Positions 14,792-23,317 of a stretch of 64,000 nucleotides of DNA are shown here, in pieces; positions within the stretch are counted from its first letter, which is position 1, and each line of letters begins with the position of its first letter. The notes beneath the pieces are model-generated. The model did no database searches. It was not told the DNA's origin and saw only the letters and a list, made by a program, of their open reading frames with translations. Location of the stretch: contig NZ_FODT01000005.1 in assembly GCF_900110435.1 (NCBI RefSeq), forward strand, positions 62,001 to 126,000. The letters run 5' to 3'. The translations under genes and the position numbers were made by a program. This stretch comes from Rhodopseudomonas pseudopalustris. GTDB lineage: Bacteria > Pseudomonadota > Alphaproteobacteria > Rhizobiales > Xanthobacteraceae.

Positions 14792-16162
14792 TCAGCGGAG
14801 GCCCAGAATCGACGTCAGCGACGCCGGCTTCGGAGCCGGGGCGGGGGCCGGCGGCTCCGGCGCGGCGGGCGGCTCCGGCGCGGCGGTCACCTTGGGCGGT
14901 CGCTTGCGCTGAGTCCGCGCCGGCGGCGTCGTCGAAATCAGCGGCAGACGCTGGCCGTCGAACAGCGAGGTTTCACAGGAGTGGTCGGCCGCGTCGATCA
15001 TGGCGCAGAGCCTCGCCGCCGCAGCGGCGTCGTTGAGCGGTCCGGCCACCAGCCGGAGCTGTCCGCCGCTGGCGCTCTCCTTGACCATGATGATCGGCCG
15101 CATGTCCTTCAGCTGCTTGTGAGCCTTCGACACTCGCCGCCACAGGCTGCGCAGCCCCTCCACCGAATTGGCCCCCCCCAATTCGACGCCGAATTCGGTG
15201 TGGGGCACGGCGACCGGCGTCTCCTCCGCGGAATCGACCTCTGGCTCGGCCGCCGGGCTGACCGGGGGCGTGGCCGCTCTCGGCTCGATCAGCTTACCGG
15301 CGGCGGAATCCGGTGGCGCCAGCATCGAGCGTGGCGGCATCAGGGGCATGGCCGGTGAGATCGCGGCCATGGCGGCCTTGTCGCCCCGCTTGGTCTCGGC
15401 CTCCTGGGCGGGCGGCAACGCCGGCATCGCTGCGGACCATGATGCGGTAGGTGGCGCCGCGGGGGGCGGTGTTGTGGAAGTCGGAGCCGAGGGAGGCGGC
15501 ACTGCGGCGAGGATCGGAGCCGGTGGTTCCGGCGCCGAGACTGCTGCCGGCGGAGTGGCCGATTCCGTAGCGTTCACCGCGGCTGGACGTTTCGATGCAG
15601 AGGGCGTCGGCTGCACCAAGCTGGTCGAGGACGGCGCAGGCAGACTCGCCTTGGAATCGACAGCGGCGATCGGCGGGGCTGCATGCGCTGGTTCTTTGAC
15701 CGGGATTTCAGGAAGCGTCGCCACAAAAGCCTTGTCGGACTTTTCAGAGCCGGAGGGCTTGGCCGCAGCCTGCACCCGCGCAATCGAGCCCGTCACCGAA
15801 TCGAGTCCCTGCTCGATGGAGCCGAGCCGTGCGTACAGCCGGTCGCGGTCGCCGTTGAGCGTCTCGATCGCCGCCGCGAGCCGGCTGGCTTCGCTCTGGC
15901 TCTGCTTGGCGAGTTGCTGGATCGTCTGAGACTGCCGCGCCAGGTCGGCGGCGGCGACCTGGTCGCGCCGGCGGTCGGTCGCGGTCTGGCTGGCGAGGAT
16001 CGCGATCACCAATGCGCCGAGCGAGCCGGCCGCCCATGACGCCAGCCGCCACTTGGCTTGGTTGTCGAGTTCTTCCTCGTCCGCCAGGAAACGCGTCAGC
16101 CAGCCGCCCGATTCCTCGGTCGCGAAGCTGTCCGCCAGATCATCGCTCTTTTTCCTCGCCAT
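14792..16162 (-). CDS. Membrane-anchored SPOR-domain-like envelope protein
   Basis: A 456-residue protein. A short cytoplasmic N-terminus is followed by one membrane span (about 43-60), a coiled coil (about 65-125, QTIQQLAKQSQSEASRL), a long Ala/Pro/Ser-rich linker, and a C-terminal domain at about 325-405. That domain begins FGVELGGANSVEGL and includes SLWRRVSKAHKQL and LRLVAGPLNDAAAAARLCAM, which follows the SPOR peptidoglycan-binding pattern. The tail is again proline-rich. SPOR proteins bind denuded glycan strands at the division site. The start is the ATG at 16162; a TTG at 16174 is less likely. It is divergent from glmU. Confidence 0.7.
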   Translation of the reverse strand: MARKKSDDLADSFATEESGGWLTRFLADEEELDNQAKWRLASWAAGSLGALVIAILASQTATDRRRDQVAAADLARQSQTIQQLAKQSQSEASRLAAAIETLNGDRDRLYARLGSIEQGLDSVTGSIARVQAAAKPSGSEKSDKAFVATLPEIPVKEPAHAAPPIAAVDSKASLPAPSSTSLVQPTPSASKRPAAVNATESATPPAAVSAPEPPAPILAAVPPPSAPTSTTPPPAAPPTASWSAAMPALPPAQEAETKRGDKAAMAAISPAMPLMPPRSMLAPPDSAAGKLIEPRAATPPVSPAAEPEVDSAEETPVAVPHTEFGVELGGANSVEGLRSLWRRVSKAHKQLKDMRPIIMVKESASGGQLRLVAGPLNDAAAAARLCAMIDAADHSCETSLFDGQRLPLISTTPPARTQRKRPPKVTAAPEPPAAPEPPAPAPAPKPASLTSILGLR

Positions 16163-16328
16163 TCGAACGTCCAAAGGTCCCAGCCGCCGAAGCGAATCAT
16201 ATGGCTGACATTAACAGGGAAATCTCCGCTCGATGCCGCCAACGAGGCATTTTCGCGTCCCGAAAGCCGTTTCCCCTTCGCCGGAAAACCATTTATGAGG
16301 GCTGCAAACAGACCTCACGGGATTTGAT

Positions 16329-17687
16329 ATGACGACGAGAACCAGCCTGACCATCGTGCTCGCCGCCGGCGAGGGAACGCGGATGCGGTCGTCGCTGCCG
16401 AAGGTTCTGCACCCGGTGGCCGGCCGGCCGCTGCTCGCTCACGTGCTCGCCGCCGCGCCGCACGGCGCAGACGACAAGCTCGCCGTGGTGATCGGCCCAG
16501 ATCATCAGGCGGTGGCCGATGAGACCAAACGGATCCGGCCCGATGCGGAGACCTTTGTGCAGAGCGAGCGGCTCGGCACGGCCCATGCGGTTCTCGCGGC
16601 GAAGCAGGCGATCGTGCGCGGCGCGGACGATCTTCTGATCGCGTTCGGCGACACGCCGCTGATTTCGGCCGAGACCTTCGTCCGGCTGCGCGAACCATTG
16701 CGCAACGGTTCGGCGCTGGTGGTGCTCGGCTTTCGCGCCGCCGATCCGACCGGCTATGGCCGGCTGGTGGTCGAAGGCGATCAGTTGGCCGCGATCCGCG
16801 AGCAGGCCGACGCCAGCGCGGACGAGCTGAAGATCACGCTGTGCAATGCCGGTGTGATGGCGATCGACGGTCGTATCGCGCTCGACGTACTCGAGCGGAT
16901 CGGCAACGCCAACAAGAAGGGCGAGTACTATCTGACCGACGCGGTCGGAATCATGCGCGAGCGCGGCCTGCGCGCGAGCGTGATCGAGACTGACGAAGAC
17001 GAAGTCCGAGGCATCAACACCAAAGCGCAACTCGCCGAAGCCGAAGCGGTGATGCAGACGCGGCTGCGGCAGGCGGCGATGACCGCCGGCGTGACGCTGA
17101 TTTCGCCGGAGACGATTCATCTCGCGGCCGATACGAGGTTCGGCAAGGACGTCACGATCGAACAGTTCGTGGTGATCGGCCCCGGCGTCAGCATCGCGGA
17201 CGGCGCGGTGATCCACTCGTTCTCGCACATCGTCGGCGCGTCGGTCGGCAGCAACGCGTCGGTCGGCCCCTATGCGCGGCTGCGGCCGGGCACGTCGCTC
17301 GGCGACGGCGCCAAGATCGGCAACTTCGTCGAGACCAAAGCGGCAAGGATCGACGCCGGCGCCAAGGTCAATCATCTCACTTACATCGGCGATGCGCATA
17401 TCGGTGAGGGCGCGAATATCGGCGCCGGAACGATTACTTGCAACTATGACGGCTTCAACAAGCATCGCACCGAGATCGGCGCAGGCGCTTTCATCGGGTC
17501 CAATTCATCGCTGGTCGCGCCGATCAAGATTGGTGTCGGCGCGTATGTCGGGTCGGGCTCCGTGATCACCAAGAACGTGCCGGACGATTCCCTCGCGGTC
17601 GAACGCAATGATCAGACGGTCCGTGTCGGTTGGGCGAAGCGGTTTCGCGAAACCAGTGCGCGCGCCAGGAAACCAAAGACCAGTTGA
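16329..17687 (+). CDS. glmU: Bifunctional GlmU: glucosamine-1-P acetyltransferase / GlcNAc-1-P uridyltransferase
   Basis: GlmU makes UDP-GlcNAc, the precursor of peptidoglycan and lipid A. The 452-residue protein has the N-terminal pyrophosphorylase signature [19 protein letters not shown] (about 12-30) and a C-terminal left-handed beta helix of hexapeptide repeats, including [19 protein letters not shown] and [13 protein letters not shown], where the acetyltransferase His and substrate residues lie. Length is normal. It is followed 146 bases later by glmS, so the two key steps of amino-sugar supply are encoded together. Confidence 0.97.
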   Translation: MTTRTSLTIVLAAGEGTRMRSSLPKVLHPVAGRPLLAHVLAAAPHGADDKLAVVIGPDHQAVADETKRIRPDAETFVQSERLGTAHAVLAAKQAIVRGADDLLIAFGDTPLISAETFVRLREPLRNGSALVVLGFRAADPTGYGRLVVEGDQLAAIREQADASADELKITLCNAGVMAIDGRIALDVLERIGNANKKGEYYLTDAVGIMRERGLRASVIETDEDEVRGINTKAQLAEAEAVMQTRLRQAAMTAGVTLISPETIHLAADTRFGKDVTIEQFVVIGPGVSIADGAVIHSFSHIVGASVGSNASVGPYARLRPGTSLGDGAKIGNFVETKAARIDAGAKVNHLTYIGDAHIGEGANIGAGTITCNYDGFNKHRTEIGAGAFIGSNSSLVAPIKIGVGAYVGSGSVITKNVPDDSLAVERNDQTVRVGWAKRFRETSARARKPKTS

Positions 17688-17833
17688 GTTCGGTCGAGTT
17701 CGGACGCGTGGTTAACGCGATATCGCTTCAGATGTCGTAATCCGCAATAATTCTTGACTACCTTTGTATTTGCGGAACTCGCTACATATCAATGACGCCG
17801 GGCATTGCCGGCCTTCGGGAGATAATCAACCGC

Positions 17834-19660
17834 ATGTGCGGAATCATCGGGATTTTGGGACGCGGACCGGTCGCCGATCGACTGGTCGATTCATTGAAAC
17901 GGCTCGAGTATCGCGGTTACGATTCCGCCGGCGTTGCGACACTCGAAGGAACGCATCTCGAACGGCGGCGCGCCGAAGGCAAGCTGAAGAATCTCGAGGC
18001 GCGCCTCAAGAAAGAGCCGCTGAGCGGTCATTCCGGAATCGGCCACACCCGCTGGGCGACGCATGGCAAGCCGACCGAGACCAACGCGCATCCGCACGCG
18101 GCCGACGGCGTCGCCGTGGTTCACAATGGCATCATCGAGAATTTTCGCGAACTCCGCGCGGAGCTCGAGGCGGACGGCGCGAAATTCGCGAGCGAGACCG
18201 ACACCGAGGTCGTCGCGCATCTGGTGAACGCCGCGATCCGCAAGGGCGCATCGCCGGTCGATGCGGTGAAGGCGGCGCTGCCGCGGCTACGCGGCGCATT
18301 CGCGCTGGCTTTCCTGTTCAGGGATCACGACGATCTGATGATCGGCGCCCGGAAGGGCTCGCCGCTGGCGATCGGTTATGGCGACGGCGAGATGTATCTC
18401 GGCTCCGACGCGATCGCGCTGGCGCCGCTGACCGACGATATCAGCTATCTGGACGACGACGACTGGGTCGTGCTGACCCGGACCGGTGCGGAAGTCCATG
18501 ACGCCAAGGGCGATATCGTCCATCGCGGCGTGATGAAGTCCGGTGCGTCGTCGTTCGTCGTCGACAAGGCGAACTATCGCCACTTCATGGCGAAGGAGAT
18601 TCACGAGCAACCGGAAGTCGTTGGTCACACGCTCGCGCGCTATCTCGACATGGCGACCGAACGGGTGTCGCTGCCGGCGAAACTGCCGTTCGATTTCAAG
18701 GATATCCAGCGCATCTCGATCACCGCCTGTGGCACCGCGAACTACGCCGGCTATATCGGCAAGTACTGGTTCGAACGGTTCGCGCGGCTGCCCGTCGAGA
18801 TCGATATCGCGTCGGAGTTCCGCTATCGGGAAGCGCCGTTGCGCAAGGGCGATCTGGCGATCTTCATCTCGCAGTCGGGCGAAACCGCCGATACGTTGGC
18901 GGCGCTGCGCTACGCCAAGGAGCAGGGGCTGCACACGCTGTCGGTCGTCAACGTGCCGACCTCGACGATCGCTCGCGACAGCGAAACGGTGATGCCGACG
19001 CTGGCCGGGCCGGAGATCGGCGTCGCCTCGACCAAGGCGTTCACCTGCCAGCTCACCGTGCTCGCTGCGCTCGCCGTAGCGGCCGGCCGGGCGCGCGGCG
19101 AATTGTCGGAGGAGGACGAAACCAAACTGGTGCACGGCCTGATCGAACTGCCGCGACTGATGGCGGCGGCGCTCGCCACCGAGCATCAGGTCGAGCGGCT
19201 GGCGCGCGACATCGCCAAGTCGCAGGACGTGCTCTATCTCGGCCGCGGCACCAGCTATCCGCTGGCGCTGGAAGGCGCGTTGAAGCTCAAGGAAATCTCT
19301 TACATCCACGCCGAAGGCTACGCTGCCGGCGAGCTCAAGCACGGCCCCATTGCGCTGATCGACGAGAAGATGCCGGTGGTGGTGATCGCGCCCTACGATC
19401 GGGTGTTCGACAAAACCGTGTCGAACATGCAGGAGGTCGCCGCCCGAGGTGGCCGAATCATCCTGATCACCGACGCCAAGGGGGCCGAGGAGGCGACGGT
19501 GGATTCGCTGGTGACGATCGTGCTGCCGGACATGAACGCGGCATTCACGCCGCTGGTGTATGCGATCCCGGTGCAACTGCTTGCCTACCATACGGCCGTC
19601 GTCATGGGCACGGACGTCGACCAGCCGCGCAATTTGGCGAAGTCGGTGACCGTCGAATAG
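17834..19660 (+). CDS. glmS: Glutamine-fructose-6-phosphate aminotransferase (GlmS)
   Basis: GlmS converts fructose-6-phosphate and glutamine to glucosamine-6-phosphate, the entry step of UDP-GlcNAc synthesis. The 608-residue enzyme starts MCGIIGILGRG; processing exposes the catalytic Cys, which fixes the start at 17834 rather than an upstream ATG at 17792. The glutaminase domain shows HNGIIENFRELR, and two SIS sugar-isomerase domains follow, with ISQSGETADTLAAL and the C-terminal end DQPRNLAKSVTVE typical of the family. No ribozyme leader of the Gram-positive type is visible. Confidence 0.97.
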   Translation: MCGIIGILGRGPVADRLVDSLKRLEYRGYDSAGVATLEGTHLERRRAEGKLKNLEARLKKEPLSGHSGIGHTRWATHGKPTETNAHPHAADGVAVVHNGIIENFRELRAELEADGAKFASETDTEVVAHLVNAAIRKGASPVDAVKAALPRLRGAFALAFLFRDHDDLMIGARKGSPLAIGYGDGEMYLGSDAIALAPLTDDISYLDDDDWVVLTRTGAEVHDAKGDIVHRGVMKSGASSFVVDKANYRHFMAKEIHEQPEVVGHTLARYLDMATERVSLPAKLPFDFKDIQRISITACGTANYAGYIGKYWFERFARLPVEIDIASEFRYREAPLRKGDLAIFISQSGETADTLAALRYAKEQGLHTLSVVNVPTSTIARDSETVMPTLAGPEIGVASTKAFTCQLTVLAALAVAAGRARGELSEEDETKLVHGLIELPRLMAAALATEHQVERLARDIAKSQDVLYLGRGTSYPLALEGALKLKEISYIHAEGYAAGELKHGPIALIDEKMPVVVIAPYDRVFDKTVSNMQEVAARGGRIILITDAKGAEEATVDSLVTIVLPDMNAAFTPLVYAIPVQLLAYHTAVVMGTDVDQPRNLAKSVTVE

Positions 19661-19884
19661 GCAGGCGCGGGCCGTTCTATCCACACCGGCCTGTTGTTGA
19701 GGCGGCGCGAAGCGCCTATATCGGAACATTCGACGTCGGGGTCATCGGGCCTCGTCCGGGTGGTTGGGTACGATCGACTCGAACGGAGCCGGTCATTCTC
19801 TGCCTCACGTGACGAGTTCTGCTAGACTGGACGCGCGCATCGCGGCTTTGCCGCGAATTTGGATGTTACCGACCTGGACGCCTG

Positions 19885-20670
19885 ATGAACGATCAACCTA
19901 GCCCGAATCTCGGTGAGACCATACCGGACCCGCCGCGTGGATTCATGGGGCGCGTCCGCAATTACTTCCTGACCGGCATTGTGGTCGCAGGCCCCATTGC
20001 GATCACCTTTTATCTGACCTGGTGGTTCGTGAACTGGGTCGACGGCTTCGTCCGGCCGTTCGTTCCGGTCGACTACCGTCCCGAAACCTACCTGCCGTTC
20101 GCGGTGCCAGGTTCAGGTCTGGTCGTCGCCTTCGTGGCTTTGACGCTGCTCGGCTTCCTCACCGCCAATTTGATCGGGCGAACGCTGGTCGATCTCGGCG
20201 AACGGCTGCTCGGTCGGATGCCGGTGGTGCGCGCGATCTATCGCGGCCTGAAACAGGTATTCGAGACGCTGTTCTCGGGCAATGGTTCGAGCTTACGCAA
20301 AGTCGGCCTGGTGGAGTTTCCATCGCCGGGGATGTGGTCGATCGTCTTGATCTCGCTCCCGCCGAACGAAGAGGTCGCGTCTCGGATTCCCGGCGGGGCC
20401 GAGCACATCTCGGTGTTCCTGCCGTGCGCACCGAACCCGACCACCGGCTTCTTCTTCTACGTCCCGAAGAACAAGGTGATCCCGATCGATATGAGCGCCG
20501 AAGAGGCTGCGACCCTCATCATGTCCGCAGGCGTGGTGCAGCCGGGATCCGATCCGCAACGGAAGATCGCAGCGCTGGCAGCCACCGCACTCGCCGCGAA
20601 GAGGGCCGCCGGTGAACCCGAATCGGCATTCTCCCGCCGCAGGATCAAGGCGCCCGACAAGGTCGATTAG
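19885..20670 (+). CDS. DUF502 family inner-membrane protein
   Basis: A 261-residue DUF502 protein. Two membrane segments near residues 31-50 (FLTGIVVAGPIAITFYLTW) and 73-95 flank a short loop; then comes the conserved RMPVVRAIYRGLKQVFETLF, and a soluble C-terminal domain with GEIP-like turns (NPTTGFFFYVPKNKVIPID). Function of the family is unknown. The C-terminus is basic and charged. The start follows a weak ribosome-binding site; no operon partner is obvious, since glmS ends 224 bases upstream and recG converges downstream. Confidence 0.88.
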   Translation: MNDQPSPNLGETIPDPPRGFMGRVRNYFLTGIVVAGPIAITFYLTWWFVNWVDGFVRPFVPVDYRPETYLPFAVPGSGLVVAFVALTLLGFLTANLIGRTLVDLGERLLGRMPVVRAIYRGLKQVFETLFSGNGSSLRKVGLVEFPSPGMWSIVLISLPPNEEVASRIPGGAEHISVFLPCAPNPTTGFFFYVPKNKVIPIDMSAEEAATLIMSAGVVQPGSDPQRKIAALAATALAAKRAAGEPESAFSRRRIKAPDKVD

Positions 20671-20770
20671 TTCCTCAACGCGTCATGCCTGCGTTCGTCG
20701 CCGGCATTCAAATGTTGCCTCGGCGGATGGCGCCTAACAGGTCGAGAATGAGCGCCCTTGGCATCGTTCA

Positions 20771-22870
20771 TTACCCCGCGCCGATCAGCGGCAGTGCTTC
20801 ATCGCGTTCGTAGAGATACAGCAGGCAACGCAGCGCTTCGCCCGAAGCGCCTTCGAGCTTCGGATTGTCCTTCATGATGCGCAGCGCTTCGTCGCGGGCC
20901 TGAGTGATGAGCTGGCCGTGCACATCGGAGCGCGCAATCCGGTAGCCGGGCAGGCCGCTCTGGCGGGTCCCGAGGACGTCGCCTTCGCCGCGCAGCTTCA
21001 AATCCTCCTCGGCGATCCGAAAACCGTCGGTCGTCTCCCGGATCACCCGCAGCCGCGCAGCCGACATCTCGCCGAGCGGTTCGCGGTACAGCAACAGACA
21101 GGTCGAGGCCTCGCTGCCGCGGCCGACGCGGCCGCGCAACTGATGCAGTTGCGCCAGTCCGAACCGCTCGGCGTTCTCGATCACCATGATGGTGGCGGCG
21201 GGCACGTCGACGCCGACTTCGACCACTGTGGTTGCGACCAGCACGCTGATCTCGCCGCTGGCGAACTGCGCCATCACGCGATCCTTGTCGGCGCCGCGCA
21301 TCCGGCCGTGGACCAGGCCGACCTTGTCGCCGAAGCGTTGTTGCAGGCTTTCGAAACGTTGCTCGGCATCGGTGAGCCGGACGTTCTCGGATTCCTCGAC
21401 CAGCGGGCAGATCCAGTAAACGCGTTTGCCGGCGGTCACGGCGCGGCCGACGGCGTCGATGACCTCGGGCAGGCGACCGTCGGACAGAGCGCGGGTGTCG
21501 ATCGGCTGACGCCCGGCCGGCTTCTCGCGCAGTTCGGAGACGTCCATGTCGCCGAAATAGGTCAGAACCAACGTGCGCGGGATCGGCGTGGCGCTCAGCA
21601 CCAAGACGTCGACGGTGTCGCCCTTCGAGGTCAGCGCCAGGCGCTCGCGGACCCCAAAACGGTGCTGCTCGTCGACCACCGCCAGCGCCAGCGACTTGAA
21701 CACGACGTCGTCCTGGATCAGCGCGTGAGTGCCGACCAGAAAATCGATCTCGCCGGCGGCGAGGCGCGCCAGCAGGTCGCGGCGCTCCTTGCCCTTTTCG
21801 CGGCCGGTCAGGATCGCGACGCTGAGCCCGGCGCGCTCGGCGAGCGGAGCGATGGTCTTGATGTGCTGGCGCGCGAGGATTTCGGTCGGCGCCATCAGTG
21901 CCGCCTGCTTGCCGGCCTCGGTGACGGCGGCGGCCGCGAGCAGAGCGACCACGGTCTTGCCGGAGCCGACGTCGCCCTGCAGCAGCCGCAGCATCCGGAC
22001 CGGCTGGCGCAGGTCCTCGGCGATCGCGGCGGCGGCCTCCTGCTGCGAGGTGGTCAGCGAATAGGGCAGCGCGTCGATGATCCTGTGCCGCAGCCGGCCG
22101 TCCCCGGCGTTACGCGTACCCGCAGGACGTCGAAGCTGCGCCCGCACCAGCGCCAGCGCGAGCTGGCCGGCGAGCAGTTCGTCATAAGCGAGGCGGGACC
22201 AATACGGCCCGTCCGGCAGGATGTCGGTCGGTTCGACCGGCACATGAACCCGATTCAAGGCGTCGGCCAACGACGGAAACCGGCAGCGCCGCAGCACCTC
22301 CGGGCTGATCCATTCGGGCATCGCCGGCAGCTTGGTCAGCGCCTGCGCCTCTGCGCGGCGCAGCGAGCCGATCGCGAGCCCCTCGGTCAGCGGATAGACC
22401 GGATCGATCTTCGGAAGCTTGGCGAAGCCGGCTTCGTCGACGACGCGATCCGGGTGCACGATCTGCAGCGTGCCGTCATAGAGTTGGCCCGTACCGGAGA
22501 TGTAGCGCTTCTCGCCGACCGGCAGCAATTTCTCGATGTAGTCCGCTTTGGCCCTGAAGAACGTCAGGATCACGTCGCCGGTGTCGTCGCTGGCATAGAC
22601 CAAATAGGGCGCGCGCGAGCGGCCGGGCGGCGGCGGACGATGGCGGTCGACATGGACTTCCAGCGTCACCACGGTGCCGGGCTCGGCGTCGCGGATTTTG
22701 GGCCGGGAGCGGCGGTCGATCACGCTGACCGGCAGGTGCAGCAAGAGGTCGACCAGCCGCGGGGTCTCGTTTCGCCCGAGCAGATAGCGAAACAGCTTGT
22801 CCTGCTTCGGGCCGACCCCGGGCAGGGTGGTGATGGGCGCAAACAGAGGATTGAGCAAAGCGGGACGCAT
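20771..22870 (-). CDS. recG: ATP-dependent DNA helicase RecG
   Basis: RecG remodels stalled replication forks and Holliday junctions. The 699-residue protein has the N-terminal wedge/OB domain (LPGVGPKQDKLF near residue 18), the helicase motifs GDVGSGKTVVALL (Walker A), VVDEQHRFGVRERL (DEQH box) and SATPIPRTL, and the C-terminal block QLRGRVGRG. Length is typical of alphaproteobacterial RecG. The start MRPALLNPLF at 22870 is chosen over a longer frame to 22960. It is divergent from sdhE-mfd with about 156 bases between. Confidence 0.97.
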   Translation of the reverse strand: MRPALLNPLFAPITTLPGVGPKQDKLFRYLLGRNETPRLVDLLLHLPVSVIDRRSRPKIRDAEPGTVVTLEVHVDRHRPPPPGRSRAPYLVYASDDTGDVILTFFRAKADYIEKLLPVGEKRYISGTGQLYDGTLQIVHPDRVVDEAGFAKLPKIDPVYPLTEGLAIGSLRRAEAQALTKLPAMPEWISPEVLRRCRFPSLADALNRVHVPVEPTDILPDGPYWSRLAYDELLAGQLALALVRAQLRRPAGTRNAGDGRLRHRIIDALPYSLTTSQQEAAAAIAEDLRQPVRMLRLLQGDVGSGKTVVALLAAAAVTEAGKQAALMAPTEILARQHIKTIAPLAERAGLSVAILTGREKGKERRDLLARLAAGEIDFLVGTHALIQDDVVFKSLALAVVDEQHRFGVRERLALTSKGDTVDVLVLSATPIPRTLVLTYFGDMDVSELREKPAGRQPIDTRALSDGRLPEVIDAVGRAVTAGKRVYWICPLVEESENVRLTDAEQRFESLQQRFGDKVGLVHGRMRGADKDRVMAQFASGEISVLVATTVVEVGVDVPAATIMVIENAERFGLAQLHQLRGRVGRGSEASTCLLLYREPLGEMSAARLRVIRETTDGFRIAEEDLKLRGEGDVLGTRQSGLPGYRIARSDVHGQLITQARDEALRIMKDNPKLEGASGEALRCLLYLYERDEALPLIGAG

Positions 22871-23026
22871 CGAACCGGCTCGGACTGGTGGGTAACGCAG
22901 TGCAGGCTTGGATGCATTTTGCGGCAATTGCAATGCACCGACGCGGGCTGACATTGCCATCGGGCGGGGCTATATCAACCCCGCCCGGCATGTCCGGGCT
23001 TTCGGCGTTCAGCAAGGTTTCCAACG

Positions 23027-23317
23027 ATGACCGGTACGACACGATCGAGCGGCGGGCTCGACGACCGCCGCAAGCGGCTTTTGTTCCGCTGCTGGCACCG
23101 CGGCACGCGCGAGATGGACCTGATTCTCGGTCAGTTCGCCGACGCCGAAATCGGGACGCTGGAGGACGCCGAGCTGGACGAGCTCGAGCGGCTGATCGAG
23201 CTCAACGATCACGACCTCTACAACGCCGTCGCCGGCGCGGACACGCTGCCGGCCGAATTCCAGGGCGGCCTGTTCGAGCGGATCAAGACTTACGGCCATC
23301 GGGATCACGAGGCATGA
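23027..23317 (+). CDS. sdhE: Succinate dehydrogenase FAD assembly factor SdhE
   Basis: A 96-residue SdhE/Sdh5 protein that promotes covalent attachment of FAD to the succinate dehydrogenase flavoprotein. The RGxxE motif needed for this activity is present as HRGTREMD, near residue 26. It is otherwise a small helical bundle with the typical ELERLIELNDHDLY stretch. Its stop overlaps the mfd start (ATGA at 23314-23317), so the two are translationally coupled, although their functions are unrelated. Confidence 0.93.
   Translation: MTGTTRSSGGLDDRRKRLLFRCWHRGTREMDLILGQFADAEIGTLEDAELDELERLIELNDHDLYNAVAGADTLPAEFQGGLFERIKTYGHRDHEA

Noticed and set aside
17754-17788. TTGACT ... TACATA as the glmS promoter
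   Set aside because: The spacing between the boxes is 23 bases, too long for a sigma-70 promoter.
22871-23026. Alphaproteobacterial LexA box (GAAC-N7-GAAC) between recG and sdhE-mfd
   Set aside because: Only a single GAAC half-site was seen at the right spacing; the second half does not match.
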